A DNA stretch of 64,000 bases from Thiodiazotropha sp040506705. GTDB lineage: Bacteria > Pseudomonadota > Gammaproteobacteria > Chromatiales > Chromatiaceae. Positions 1-9,077 of this stretch are shown here, piece by piece. The translations under genes were made by a program, and so were the position numbers. The first letter of the stretch is position 1, and each line of letters starts with the position of its first letter. The notes under the pieces were generated by a model, which was not told the DNA's origin, made no database searches, and saw only the letters and a list, made by a program, of their open reading frames with translations. The DNA lies in assembly GCA_040506705.1 (NCBI GenBank), contig JBEVWG010000061.1, positions 8,718 to 72,717 on the forward strand. Direction: 5' to 3'.

Positions 1-693
1 ATAGTAGATCTCATCTGCCGCACTGTGTCGCACAACACCAGCGGGACCAGTTTTCAGTTCAGGGGAAGCGACAGGTTGTGACATTTTGTAATCCCAACGA
101 CAACTGTTGGTGCAGGTACCCTGGTTAGCATCACGGTGGTTGAAATATCCCGATAGCAGACAACGTCCTGAGTAGGCTATACAAAGCGCTCCGTGAATAA
201 AAACTTCCAGCTCCATATCGGGACAATGTTGCCTGATCTCTGCCACCTCATCCAATGAGAGTTCCCGGGAGAGAATCACCCGGGTCAACCCCTGTTGCTG
301 CCAAAATCGCACCGCCTCGGCATTCACGGTATTCGCCTGCACAGAGAGGTGTATCGGCATCTCCGGCCAGCGCTCTCTGACCATCAGAATCAATCCGGGA
401 TCGGACATAATCAATGCATCAGGAGACATCCCGATGATCGGTTCGAGATCTTTAATGAAGGTTTTAAGCTTTGCATTGTGCGGCATGACATTACAGGCCA
501 GATAGAACTGACGCTGTAGTGCATGAGCTTCAGCGATACCGGTAGCGAGATTATCTTCAAGGAAATCATTGTTTCTCACCCGCAGGCTATAGCGTGGTAG
601 ACCTGCATACACTGCATCTGCACCATAGGCGAAGGCATAACGGGCGTTTTTAAGTGTGCCCGCTGGGGCCAGTAGTTCTGTCTTTTTTGGCAT
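1..693 (-). CDS. trhP: TrhP, tRNA 5-hydroxyuridine modification protein (U32 family), C-terminus cut off by window edge
   Basis: The 231 visible residues start at MPKKTELLAPAG and run off the window, so only the N-terminal half of a protein of about 450 residues is present. The reading closely follows E. coli YegQ/TrhP: LLAPAGTLKNARYAFAYGAD near the start, LSVQANTVN around residue 107, LSRELSLDE around residue 128, and the U32 signature EVFIHGALCIAYSGRCLLSG around residue 150. The Cys residues here and in the following GTCTNSCRW stretch are the expected iron-sulfur ligands. The family acts with prephenate in forming 5-hydroxyuridine at the tRNA wobble position. A second U32 pair, ubiUV, lies further on in the window, but this sequence is clearly the TrhP type. 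Confidence 0.93.
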   Translation of the reverse strand, partial: MPKKTELLAPAGTLKNARYAFAYGADAVYAGLPRYSLRVRNNDFLEDNLATGIAEAHALQRQFYLACNVMPHNAKLKTFIKDLEPIIGMSPDALIMSDPGLILMVRERWPEMPIHLSVQANTVNAEAVRFWQQQGLTRVILSRELSLDEVAEIRQHCPDMELEVFIHGALCIAYSGRCLLSGYFNHRDANQGTCTNSCRWDYKMSQPVASPELKTGPAGVVRHSAADEIYY

Positions 694-710
694 ATTCTAA
701 TCAAGTAAAT

Positions 711-1826
711 TTAGTGTAGGGTGACCTGGTAGGTCTCAACAATGGTACCTAAAAATAGTCGCTCACGTTTCACTTCCACCTTTACAGTATCACCAACTTC
801 CCGATCCATCAGAGCTATACGCAGATCTGCGTAGCTATCGATTGGATGATCATCTATTGAGATCAATTGATCCTTCTCCTTGAGCCCCGCTTCTGCTGCA
901 CCACTCCCCTCACTCAATCCACTCACCACAGGAGGCCGGCTCTCTACATCAAGAAAAACCCCCAGCTTGCCACTTGGCGGCAATTCCTGATTACCAGCCA
1001 GAATCAGATAATCTGCCAGATCAGGATTCAGTTCAGCAGAACTGCTGACGTTGAGAACGATTGCCTGACTCACCTCTACCCGACGTGCAAGTCGGCTAGG
1101 GATACCATCCCCGTAGATCAGGTGGCCTGCGCCGGCAAGGATGACCATATGGCCATCCGGATTATGCTTCAACCATTTTGCTGCTTGTTCAGCCATGCCC
1201 TCGTCCCACAGCAACTGCACATCGAGAAATCGTTCAAAATCACTACCTTCCCGATGTGGATGGGCCTCATAAATTGTCTTTAGTCGAGCACGATAGGCTT
1301 CATTTTCCCGATCTATCTCCGCAGGAATACGCAACTTCATCTCATCAGATAGATTTTCAATACCTTCACGACCGGCCTGACTGGTAATTTCGCTCTCCAG
1401 ATTCAAGGCGATCAGAGGAATACCCTCTTCTCTGGCAAATCGAAAAATGGGTCGATAGAGGCGATAATCAAAACGCCACCTGCTAAAATACTCTGTTTGT
1501 TCAATCAGTTCCGCCTCATCGATCTCACCTGAGATATAGAGATCCAGGTACTTTTGATAGGGCTGAAAAAAGAACTCAAGGCCTATTCCCAGGTCTGAAT
1601 GTTTGGCATGTAGCCCCTTGATAATCGAAAGCTGGTTGAGATGGTGCTGATACTGATCATGGCTCTCACCAACAAAAACCACCTTTTTATCAGAGACCTT
1701 CTCCACCAGACTGGAGAGGTCAATCAGTGTCGATAGATCCACCACTGGATCAGAAGATTTTTCATTTGCATAGGCTCCTGTCATGATGCTGGCCATGATT
1801 GTGAAAGTCAGAAATTTTCGTAGCAC
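711..1826 (-). CDS. ChaN-like haem-binding/Tiki-superfamily protein with C-terminal PDZ domain
   Basis: This is a predicted exported protein of 371 residues. I chose the GTG at 1826 because a GGAG lies about 6 bases upstream and because it begins a clean signal peptide ending in TGAYA-NE. A TTG at 1844 would add six residues. There is no lipobox cysteine. Residues about 35-270 resemble the ChaN/DUF399 fold: VVFVGESHDQYQHH near the start, GLEFFFQPYQ, FRFAREEGIPLIALN, and GHMVILAGAGHLIYGDGIP near the end. The His residues are those associated with haem or metal in ChaN and Tiki proteins. The C-terminal 90 residues form a PDZ domain (GSGAAEAGLKEKDQLISIDD). It lies divergent from the M1 peptidase gene. 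The function is inferred from the family only, and the natural ligand is unknown. Confidence 0.8.
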   Translation of the reverse strand: MLRKFLTFTIMASIMTGAYANEKSSDPVVDLSTLIDLSSLVEKVSDKKVVFVGESHDQYQHHLNQLSIIKGLHAKHSDLGIGLEFFFQPYQKYLDLYISGEIDEAELIEQTEYFSRWRFDYRLYRPIFRFAREEGIPLIALNLESEITSQAGREGIENLSDEMKLRIPAEIDRENEAYRARLKTIYEAHPHREGSDFERFLDVQLLWDEGMAEQAAKWLKHNPDGHMVILAGAGHLIYGDGIPSRLARRVEVSQAIVLNVSSSAELNPDLADYLILAGNQELPPSGKLGVFLDVESRPPVVSGLSEGSGAAEAGLKEKDQLISIDDHPIDSYADLRIALMDREVGDTVKVEVKRERLFLGTIVETYQVTLH

Positions 1827-1945
1827 AACTATCTCCAGGTGCAAAGAGTCACTTGCTTGGTACAGAACTTATCTCAGACGCCTTAACTCGACAGCCATGG
1901 CTGTCAGGTAAATATAATCAAAGCAGTCAACATGATACGCATCTT

Positions 1946-4108
1946 ATGACCAGAATATCATCTTTACGTTTCATACTTCCCTGGTTACTGGCAGTGATTA
2001 ATCCAGCGGCAGCCTCTTCACTGATTCAACATAACTTGCAAGTTGAGTTGAATAGTGACAAGCACTATCTGCATGTGATTGATCAGATCGAGTTGGCTGA
2101 CATAGAACAGCGGGAATTCCTGCTTCATGATGGTCTCAATCCTCGCAGTCTCACGCCCGGCGTGGCCATCAAGCGACTGGGATCAGTTTCAGGCTCTATT
2201 CCAATCGCCGCCTATCGGCTCAGCATGCCAGAAGGACAACAGACTATCACCCTGGAATATGACGGGGTGATCTCCCACCAACTGAGACGCACCCAGGAGA
2301 GTCCGGGAAAAAGCCAGGAACGACTACCAGGGACTATCTCATCCAAGGGGGCCTATCTGGATGCAGGCGTCGCATGGTATCCCTATTTCCAAAACAGCCT
2401 GCAGACCTTTTTGATGCGTGTCTCTCTACCTGAGGGGTGGCTCGCAATCAGTCAGGGAGAGGGTCCGGTGATCGAAGATTATGGTGATCAGGTGCAGATA
2501 AGTTGGCATGAAACCCAGCCCCAGGATGATATCTACCTGGTTGCAGGCCCTTACCAGCTCTATCAACACTCTGTCGATGGTGTGGAGGCACAAGTTTTTC
2601 TTTCTCAGCCTGATGAAACTCTGGCTCAACGCTATCTTCAGGCAACAGAGGATTATCTCTCGCTCTATCAGAAACTTATCGGAGACTATCCCTATCACAA
2701 GTTTGCCTTGGTAGAGAATTTCTGGCAAAGCGGATATGGCATGCCCTCGTTCACACTTCTCGGTTCCAGGGTAATAAGACTGCCCTTTATTCTACACACC
2801 TCCTATCCTCATGAGATTTTGCACAACTGGTGGGGAAACAGTGTCTATATAGACTTTCAACAGGGTAACTGGTCTGAAGGATTGACCAGCTACCTCGCTG
2901 ACCACCTGCTGGCAGAGCAGCGTGGCAAGGGCGACCACTACCGACGCAATCAACTGCAGCGCTATAACGATTTCATACATCAACAGAATGACTTCCCCTT
3001 AAACCGCTTTCGCAGCCGACACAGCAGCGCCAGTCAGGCAGTCGGCTATGGTAAAAGCCTGATGCTGTTTCATATGCTGAGGCGTCATTTGGGTGATGAG
3101 ACTTTCATCAAAGGGTTAAGGCGCTTCTATCAGAATAACCGATTCAAAGTGGCGGGTTTTCAAGACCTTCAACAGGCATTTGAAGAGACCGCAAAAGATG
3201 ACCTAGACGATCTCTTCGAGCCTTGGCTCACCAGGACCGGTGCACCCAAGCTCGCTCTTCAGGATGTCAAAATTGAGAAAACAGCAAAGGGCTACCGGAT
3301 CAAGGGAACGCTTACTCAAATTCAGCCATCCTCCCCTTTTCCCATTGAGGTGCCGATACTGATCCAGCAGCAGAACTCCGAGCCAACTCTGCTGCGACTG
3401 CCGATGAACCAGCGGAAAATGCCATTCAGTGTTGATCTCTCTAGTAAACCCACACAACTCGATGTCGATCCCTGGTTTGACCTGTTCCGACACCTCTTCC
3501 CTGAAGAGACTCCACCCACCTTAAGCAACCTGTTTGGTAGTGAAAGTCTGCTTATCCTGCTTCCTGCCGATGCCTCAAAGATCATGCAGCAAGCCTATAG
3601 GGCTTTAGCAAATCGTTGGAGTGACGGCTATCCCGCAATTGAGATCGCTTTGGATAGTGATATTGATAAGCTTCCCAATGATCGTCCTGTATGGATACTC
3701 GGTTGGGAGAACAGATATAAAACGGCTTTTTTAAAGATACTTGATGGCTATCCGTTACAACATAAAAATGGCGCACTTGAGCTCAACAAGACGAGTTTAT
3801 CCATCAAAGATCATAGCTTTGCTCTGGTCAGTCGCCGGTCGACAGAGGGAAAATCAATGGCCTGGCTGGGGACAACTTCACCTGAGACACTTCCAGGACT
3901 AGCAAGAAAGCTGCCGCACTATGGCAAGTACAGCTATCTGGCATTTCATGGTGCTGCCCCAAACAATGTCTTGAAAGGAGAGTGGCCGGTTACTGAATCA
4001 CCCCTACGTAGATCGTTCACTGAAGATAAAATCCTACTTGAAGCACCAAAACCACCACCCTTGGTGAACATCACTGATTCGATTCGGTCAAAGCAGTCTC
4101 ATCACTGA
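1946..4108 (+). CDS. M1-family (gluzincin) metallopeptidase, exported
   Basis: This is an aminopeptidase-like protein of 720 residues. I chose the ATG at 1946 over an in-frame start at 1853. It gives a typical signal peptide (MTRISSLRFILPWLLAVINPAAA), while the upstream 31 residues look unlike protein and would nearly abut the divergent gene. The zinc site is HEILH at residues 289-293, followed by NWWGN and a glutamate in GNWSEGLTSYLADH. This is the HEXXH...E pattern of clan MA/M1 with 17 rather than 18 intervening residues. A GYGMPSF segment replaces the classical GAMEN exopeptidase motif, so strict aminopeptidase activity is not assured. A helical C-terminal region follows. The TIGR03790 gene starts 4-22 bases downstream, so the two are probably cotranscribed. 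The substrate is unknown. Confidence 0.85.
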   Translation: MTRISSLRFILPWLLAVINPAAASSLIQHNLQVELNSDKHYLHVIDQIELADIEQREFLLHDGLNPRSLTPGVAIKRLGSVSGSIPIAAYRLSMPEGQQTITLEYDGVISHQLRRTQESPGKSQERLPGTISSKGAYLDAGVAWYPYFQNSLQTFLMRVSLPEGWLAISQGEGPVIEDYGDQVQISWHETQPQDDIYLVAGPYQLYQHSVDGVEAQVFLSQPDETLAQRYLQATEDYLSLYQKLIGDYPYHKFALVENFWQSGYGMPSFTLLGSRVIRLPFILHTSYPHEILHNWWGNSVYIDFQQGNWSEGLTSYLADHLLAEQRGKGDHYRRNQLQRYNDFIHQQNDFPLNRFRSRHSSASQAVGYGKSLMLFHMLRRHLGDETFIKGLRRFYQNNRFKVAGFQDLQQAFEETAKDDLDDLFEPWLTRTGAPKLALQDVKIEKTAKGYRIKGTLTQIQPSSPFPIEVPILIQQQNSEPTLLRLPMNQRKMPFSVDLSSKPTQLDVDPWFDLFRHLFPEETPPTLSNLFGSESLLILLPADASKIMQQAYRALANRWSDGYPAIEIALDSDIDKLPNDRPVWILGWENRYKTAFLKILDGYPLQHKNGALELNKTSLSIKDHSFALVSRRSTEGKSMAWLGTTSPETLPGLARKLPHYGKYSYLAFHGAAPNNVLKGEWPVTESPLRRSFTEDKILLEAPKPPPLVNITDSIRSKQSHH

Positions 4109-4130
4109 ACGAGTGGAAAATCAGCTTCTC

Positions 4131-5381
4131 ATGTTAATGCTATTTTATGGAAGAAAGATAACCTGGAGGTTTGTACTACTGTGGCTGTTTTTCAACCTAT
4201 CCCACAGCTTTGCCGATGAAACCCTTGAGATCCAACTGCCAAGAGACCGACTTCAGGCAGATCAGATTGGTGTCGTAGTCAACGATAAAGACCCACTCAG
4301 CCTGCGTATCGGAAAATACTACATTGAGGCCCGAGGCATCCCTGAAGAGAATCTTCTTCATGTCAGTTTTCAACCAGGGAAAAAAAGCATATCTCCTAAA
4401 CATTTCGCACAGATCCGAAAGTCTCTGCTGAATGAGACAGCAAAACATATCCAGGCTTATGCCATAACCTGGATCACCCCCTATCGGGTGAGCTGCATGT
4501 CGATCACCTCGGCATTTACCTTCGGTTTCGATAACTCTTGGTGTTCAGAAAAGATCTGCGCTTCAACCCGCAATAGTCCATATTACAACTACGACGGTAG
4601 TACTCCCTATACGGATCTCTCGGTACGCCCCACGATCAGCATAGCAGCAAAAAACTTTGACGATGCCAAAGCTTTGATCGACAGAGGTATCGCATCAGAC
4701 GGCACCTTACCTAAGGGTACAGCCTATCTGATGAGTACCAGTGACAAACAACGCAACGTCAGGGCAAGGGACTATCTGATGACCCGTAATCTGATGCAGC
4801 GATGGATTGATACCCGAATAGTGAGGGGAGATGCCTTACGGAACCGGAAAGATGTTCTTTTCTACTTTACCGGTAAGACACATATCGATGGTTTGAACAC
4901 TTTGACCTTTCTCCCAGGCGCAATCGCCGACCATCTCACCTCCACAGGGGGCAGACTGGACGGAAGCAAACAGATGAGTGCTTTACGTTGGCTGGAAGCA
5001 GGTGCGACAGGCAGCTATGGCACAGTTGTTGAGCCCTGTAACCATTTAGGTAAATTCCCTGATCCTCGTCTTGTCATCGAGCACTACAGCCATGGAGAGA
5101 CCCTGCTTGAAGCATATTGGAAAAGTGTGCAGCAACCTGGAGAAGGCATATTTATCGGCGAGCCCCTGGCTGCCCCTTTTGATCGCATTGAGTTGAGAAA
5201 ATCGGCAACAGGCATAGTTTTAATAACCCGAAACCTTAAGCCAGGGCAGTATCAACTCAGCCATGCCCGCAACCCTATTGGCCCTTTCAAAAAAATCCAG
5301 ACCCTTAGGGTGAAGCCCCATCAGGATAGATTCAAACTTACTGCAACCAGCTCGGGTTACTACAGGCTTGAAGCTCTGTAG
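4131..5381 (+). CDS. TIGR03790 family conserved exported protein
   Basis: The protein has about 416 residues. A GTG at 4113 is a possible start, but the ATG at 4131 begins a tidy signal sequence (FVLLWLFFNLSHSFA). The first conserved block, VVVNDKDPLSLRIGKYYIEARGIPEENLLHV, is typical of the TIGR03790 family. Its members are predicted secreted proteins of unknown activity found in diverse proteobacteria and myxobacteria. Other visible blocks are TWITPYRVSCMSITSAF, AYLMSTSD and GATGSYGTVVEPCN, which suggest an enzyme-like fold with conserved Cys, Ser and Thr residues. It follows the M1 peptidase gene closely and probably shares its transcript. No function can be assigned. Confidence 0.72.
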   Translation: MLMLFYGRKITWRFVLLWLFFNLSHSFADETLEIQLPRDRLQADQIGVVVNDKDPLSLRIGKYYIEARGIPEENLLHVSFQPGKKSISPKHFAQIRKSLLNETAKHIQAYAITWITPYRVSCMSITSAFTFGFDNSWCSEKICASTRNSPYYNYDGSTPYTDLSVRPTISIAAKNFDDAKALIDRGIASDGTLPKGTAYLMSTSDKQRNVRARDYLMTRNLMQRWIDTRIVRGDALRNRKDVLFYFTGKTHIDGLNTLTFLPGAIADHLTSTGGRLDGSKQMSALRWLEAGATGSYGTVVEPCNHLGKFPDPRLVIEHYSHGETLLEAYWKSVQQPGEGIFIGEPLAAPFDRIELRKSATGIVLITRNLKPGQYQLSHARNPIGPFKKIQTLRVKPHQDRFKLTATSSGYYRLEAL

Positions 5382-5397
5382 CAGAGGCATGCTCTAA

Positions 5398-6387
5398 TTA
5401 AACTTTATTTTTATAACTAGTGTGGTGCGTCATACTAGAATCCGGGGGTTGTTTACTCAAACCAGTACCAAACAGCCCTGTGCCAACGCCTCTGATGATA
5501 GCTTTGAGCTTTGTAGCACGATTCTCCTCAAACATCAGGATTCGGAAAAGATCCTGCAGGGTCGCCAGAACATCGTAAACAATGAATCCGGGAAAACGAA
5601 AAAGATACTCTCGCCAAATACGGGTACGATTACGATAGATAGTAAATCTGCGTTTTGCTGAGTGATTCCAGGCCCAAAACCGACGTCCTAAAAACTGATG
5701 TTCAGTCTGAGCACCCAGATTGTGCAGCAATACGGCGTCTCTGACAGCAACAATGCGATACCCCTTGTCGATAGCCCGAAGACAGAAATCCACATCCAGA
5801 TAATCGATATTGAAAGATTCGCGAATTAATCCAATCTCACGAAACAGATCGGCCTTAATTAAACTTCCCGAACTGATCGCGATATAGAGGTTCTGCAAAA
5901 CAGATTTCTGGGAAAAATCATCAATCCCGAACAGAGGCTGCCTAAATTGTCCATAGGGTGAAACGACATATCGCGCTTCCCGCTTAACGCCTTGCTCCTG
6001 AAGTTGAGGAACCAGGATAGCTGTCTCAGCTGCAAGATTATAGTGCTGTGACGCCTCTATCAGCAGAGACACCATCTGCTTTTCCGCACTGCTGTCATCA
6101 TCCATCAATAATACCCAGTCAGCCTGCTCATCCAACGCAGTTGAAATGCCGATATTCTGTGCTTTGGCCAAACCAAAATTCTCACCATTTTGGATCAGCT
6201 TGACCCGTTTTCCATCTGCCTCAACAATTTGGCGCAACAACGCCTGAGCATCACTACTGTTGCTATTATCCACAATCACCACCAAATCAACCTGATCAAG
6301 ATAGCTTTTGAGAGCAATCTCAAAGCGATGATCTACGTTGTAAGTGACGGTGACAGCAACCACTTTTGTTTTCGAAACATCAGACAT
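5398..6387 (-). CDS. Family 2 glycosyltransferase (rhamnosyltransferase-like)
   Basis: The protein has about 329 residues counted from the ATG at 6387. A GTG at 6423 would add 12 residues not typical of the family. The GT-A fold is clear: VVAVTVTYN at the N-terminus, VDLVVIVDNSNSSD, NFGLAKAQNIGI, and the nucleotide-sugar/metal motif WVLLMDDDSS. YLDVDFCLRAIDKGYRIV follows, as in rhamnosyltransferases. It probably transfers a sugar in surface polysaccharide synthesis, and the donor is inferred only from similarity. The last eight or so codons (SSMTHHTS) lie inside a repeated 22-bp element at 5417-5438. The C-terminus has therefore probably been altered by the arrival of that element. No other polysaccharide genes lie nearby. 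Confidence 0.82.
   Translation of the reverse strand: MSDVSKTKVVAVTVTYNVDHRFEIALKSYLDQVDLVVIVDNSNSSDAQALLRQIVEADGKRVKLIQNGENFGLAKAQNIGISTALDEQADWVLLMDDDSSAEKQMVSLLIEASQHYNLAAETAILVPQLQEQGVKREARYVVSPYGQFRQPLFGIDDFSQKSVLQNLYIAISSGSLIKADLFREIGLIRESFNIDYLDVDFCLRAIDKGYRIVAVRDAVLLHNLGAQTEHQFLGRRFWAWNHSAKRRFTIYRNRTRIWREYLFRFPGFIVYDVLATLQDLFRILMFEENRATKLKAIIRGVGTGLFGTGLSKQPPDSSMTHHTSYKNKV
5417..5438 (+). repeat. 22-bp repeat element, copy 1 (inside 3' end of glycosyltransferase gene)
   Basis: The sequence starts CTAGTGTGGTGCG and ends TCATACTAG. An exact reverse-complement copy lies at 35988-36009, at the end of glnS. The first 11 bases equal the terminal inverted repeat of the 295-bp element at 24561-24855, and both sequences are bounded by CTAG. 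It looks like a minimal relic or excision scar of that element family. Confidence 0.75.
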
Positions 6388-6594
6388 AGGGCTATTGTCG
6401 CTGATCAGGATGGTCCTAGTCACATATCTTTTTCAAATGGCCCAGTTCTCAATCCCCTTAAAGTGATTAGGGTTTAAGATGTGACCTCTCTCTGTTCAGG
6501 ACTGGAGGGTATTCGATATTCTCTCTATAATGGTTCTTCACAAGAGTGAAACAGCTTAATCTTTTGATAATTGTAGAATTCCGAGAGAGAAAAC

Positions 6595-7461
6595 ATGCCT
6601 GAAAGCGCAGACGAGATGCATCTTGAAAGCAGTTGTGATGCCGTCATCAAATCGACCTCTAGAATCAGTCCTGAAGCAACAGATGAAGTACGTCAACTGG
6701 TATTACAGATTGACGATCCAAGCTTTCGATATGCTGCGGGTCAGTCCATTGGTGTCCTGGTACCTGGACCCCATGAGTTTGGTAACGAATATCATCATCG
6801 CCGCTACTCAATCGCCAACCCAATTCAAACTGGCAATGCTGAGTCCATTGAATTGGAAATCCTGGTGAGACGCTGTTTCTACCTGGATGAGGTATCGGGC
6901 GAACAGTATCCAGGTATCGCCTCAAACTATCTCTGTAATGCTAAAAGCGGTGACAAAATCAAGATCACCGGTCCATTTCGTAGCCCCTTCAAAATACCTG
7001 CCGACAAAAATAGCAACCTGCTGATGATTGGTACCGGTACAGGCATTGCGCCATTCCGTGCTTTCGTACGACAAATATATGACCAACACGGAAGCTGGGA
7101 TGGCCAGGTACGCCTATTCTATGGCGACCAGGGCGGCATGAACCTGCTCTACATGAATGATGAGCAGAAAGATCTGGCCCAATATTATGATGATCAGACC
7201 TTTAAGGCCTTCAGTGCCCTGACTGACAGACCACTGGCCAGGGCCGAATCTGGTCTAGAGGAAAGCCTATCAGCGAATGCTGAAGAGTGCAGAGAGCTGC
7301 TGATGTCCCCTAAAACCTATGTATTCCTTGGTGGACTGGAGAAAGCTGCCGAGGTCTTCGACAAAGTCATGGAAGAGAGCTTCGGCTCTGCTGAAGCCTG
7401 GAGCCAGCAAAAAAAGTCCCTTGTCGAAGATGGTCGGTGGGCAGAACTGCTCTATCACTGA
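6595..7461 (+). CDS. Ferredoxin-NADP(+) reductase-like FAD/NAD(P)H oxidoreductase
   Basis: This is a soluble flavoprotein of 288 residues with plant-type FNR architecture. The FAD domain has the RRYSIANP motif (about residues 69-76) and GIASNYLC, which contact flavin phosphate and ribityl. The NAD(P) domain begins with GTGTGIAPFRAF at about residue 146, followed by the YGDQGGMNLLY and YVFLGGLEKAAEVF segments. The C-terminus is aromatic (WAELLYH), as expected for stacking on the flavin ring. Such enzymes pass electrons between NAD(P)H and ferredoxin or a partner oxygenase. No ferredoxin or oxygenase gene is adjacent, so the partner is unknown. Its last 7 bases overlap the convergent acetyltransferase gene. 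Confidence 0.85.
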   Translation: MPESADEMHLESSCDAVIKSTSRISPEATDEVRQLVLQIDDPSFRYAAGQSIGVLVPGPHEFGNEYHHRRYSIANPIQTGNAESIELEILVRRCFYLDEVSGEQYPGIASNYLCNAKSGDKIKITGPFRSPFKIPADKNSNLLMIGTGTGIAPFRAFVRQIYDQHGSWDGQVRLFYGDQGGMNLLYMNDEQKDLAQYYDDQTFKAFSALTDRPLARAESGLEESLSANAEECRELLMSPKTYVFLGGLEKAAEVFDKVMEESFGSAEAWSQQKKSLVEDGRWAELLYH

Positions 7462-8015
7462 GCAGATAACCAATCTTCCTTAGAGAGTCGATAGAGAGCA
7501 TGCTCTCTTAGAGGATGACCCTGTGGTACCGCCGGATGCTCAAAGTTACTGGCGGTATCACTCATCCCCAACCGTTCCATTACCCTGCGGGATCGACTAT
7601 TCCCAATCGCAGTAAATGAGACCACCTCCTGCAGTCCCAGTTGCTGAAAACCAAATTTCAGAGCACTGTTTGCAGCCTCCGTGGCATAACCTTTTCCCCA
7701 ATGGCTGGCTGCCAGACGCCAACCGATTTCCACACAGGGTGAAAAAGGCAACGCAGCACTGGGAACATGCAGACCGACAAAGCCGATAAACGTTTGACGC
7801 TCTCGAAGTTCGACCGCCCAGAAACCCCAGCCCCGTTGTTGAATCAACTTTTGACATCGATCTGCTATCGCATCACTTTCGATCCGATTGAGGGGTGCCG
7901 GAAAGTAGGCCATCACCTGTGGATCAGCGTTTAGATGGGCGAAAGGCTCCAGATCAGATCTTTTCCACTGCCGCAGAGAGAGTCGATCAGTCTCGAGTTC
8001 TGTAGGTTTACCCAT
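7455..8015 (-). CDS. GNAT-family N-acetyltransferase (RimJ/RimL type)
   Basis: This is a single-domain GNAT protein of 186 residues. The opening LETDRLSLRQWKRSDLEPF is typical of the Acetyltransf_3 subgroup. The acetyl-CoA pyrophosphate loop is seen in ASHWGKGYATEAA (consensus Q/RxxGxG/A). The C-terminal AIGNSRSRRVMERLGM matches the conserved NxxSxRVxEKLGF segment. It may acetylate a protein N-terminus or a small molecule, and the target cannot be told from sequence. The gene is convergent with the flavoprotein gene (7-bp overlap). Immediately upstream of its start the repeat array begins, so its natural promoter may have been displaced. Confidence 0.85.
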   Translation of the reverse strand: MGKPTELETDRLSLRQWKRSDLEPFAHLNADPQVMAYFPAPLNRIESDAIADRCQKLIQQRGWGFWAVELRERQTFIGFVGLHVPSAALPFSPCVEIGWRLAASHWGKGYATEAANSALKFGFQQLGLQEVVSFTAIGNSRSRRVMERLGMSDTASNFEHPAVPQGHPLREHALYRLSKEDWLSAQ

Positions 8016-8051
8016 TTATTCTCACAACCCCGCAAAGGTGATACCTGTTCC

Positions 8052-8186
8052 GTAGGGTGGGGCCATGCCCCACCAGATAAGGTGAAAAACAGAATAAAGC
8101 TGGTTCTCTAGTCATTCAAGTTCTATCCCATCCACCAACTTGAGCGGGCCTCTATCGCTATTTGGTGGGGCATGGCCCCACCCTAC
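8052..8186. repeat. 135-bp inverted-repeat element, copy 1
   Basis: Perfect 24-bp inverted repeats lie at 8052-8075 and 8163-8186. The arm starts GTAGGGTGGGGCCATGCCCC, and each arm is itself a small hairpin (GGTGGGG/CCCCACC with a CCATG loop). The unique middle has about 87 bp and no coding capacity. Three further copies follow within 1 kb. This is a MITE- or REP-like element with no transposase nearby. Confidence 0.9.
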
Positions 8187-8273
8187 CAACCCAGAACAGT
8201 GCGCATCTTGATATCTCGTTATGTCATGAGCGAGGAGCGCAGGCACAACCGATCAGCGGGGCGAAACAGTACC

Positions 8274-8408
8274 GTAGGGTGGGGCCATGCCCCACCAGAT
8301 AAGCTGAAAAACAGAATAAAGCTGGCTCTCTAGTCATTCAAGCTCTATCCCATCCATCCACTTGAGCGGGCCTCTATCGCTATTTGGTGGGGCATGGCCC
8401 CACCCTAC
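8274..8408. repeat. 135-bp inverted-repeat element, copy 2
   Basis: The length and 24-bp arms equal copy 1, with a few base changes in the middle. It is the only copy not followed by the GAACAGTGCGC flank shared by the other three. Its right flank is unique sequence that may be a gene remnant. Confidence 0.9.
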
Positions 8409-8504
8409 CAACTGATTTGGATATTCCTGCTGGAGAGCAATTAATAATCCAAACAACTGCTCATCATCGCTCTCATCCAACCGCGCGAAGATGATACCTG
8501 TACC
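8409..8504 (-). pseudogene. Possible gene remnant between repeat copies 2 and 3
   Basis: Read on the minus strand, this stretch encodes GTGIIFARLDESDDEQLFGL followed by LIALQQEYPNQ with no stop, and it is bounded on both sides by repeat elements. A matching piece (GTGITFAGL) lies just before repeat copy 1, at about 8026-8050. The region around the repeats therefore seems to have been split or duplicated. I do not recognise the protein. It may be a fragment of a small acidic protein or a chance reading frame. Confidence 0.3.
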
Positions 8505-8639
8505 GTAGGGTGGGGCCATGCCCCACCAGATAAGCTGAAAAACAGAATAAAGCTGGTTCTCTAGTCATTCAAGCTCTATCCCATCCACCCACTTGAGCGG
8601 GCCTCTATCGCTATTTGGTGGGGCATGGCCCCACCCTAC
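8505..8639. repeat. 135-bp inverted-repeat element, copy 3
   Basis: Same length and arms as copies 1, 2 and 4. It forms the first part of a unit of about 438 bp that is repeated in tandem with copy 4. Confidence 0.9.
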
Positions 8640-8942
8640 CAACCCCGAACAGTGCGCTTCTTGGTATCCCGTTATGTCATGAGCGAGAAGCGCAGGCAGA
8701 ACCGATCAGAGGGGCGAAACAGTAGCTTGATAACTTGATGGAAATAAATAGAGGGGACTAGTTTTAATGCATAACACTTGAATGGATAGCATCTGACAGG
8801 GCATTTGAAATGGTGCGGCAGGGCCGGCACCCTACGCCTCATCCTGGCTTATGGTAGGGCATTGCCCCGCACTTGCTCAAAGAGATAAAAAAGCGTTTGT
8901 CACATCCTTCCTGGTGATATGGTCAATAGGCTATTCAGTACC

Positions 8943-9077
8943 GTAGGGTGGGGCCATGCCCCACCAGATACGGTGAAAAACAGAATAAAGCTGGCTCTCT
9001 AGTCATTCAAGTTCTATCCCATCCACCAACTTAAGCGGGCCTCTATCGCTATTTGGTGGGGCATGGCCCCACCCTAC
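8943..9077. repeat. 135-bp inverted-repeat element, copy 4
   Basis: Same length and arms as the other copies. It begins the second unit of the tandem duplication, immediately downstream (with respect to transcription) of queC. Confidence 0.9.

Noticed and set aside
1853..1945. Upstream 31 codons of the M1 peptidase frame
   Set aside because: They precede a clean signal peptide starting at 1946 and would put a non-typical tail in front of it.
8334..8519. 61-codon minus-strand frame spanning two repeat arms
   Set aside because: Its ends are translated repeat arms (MAPPYG, GHAPPN), so as a whole it is not a gene. Only the middle is listed, as a possible remnant.
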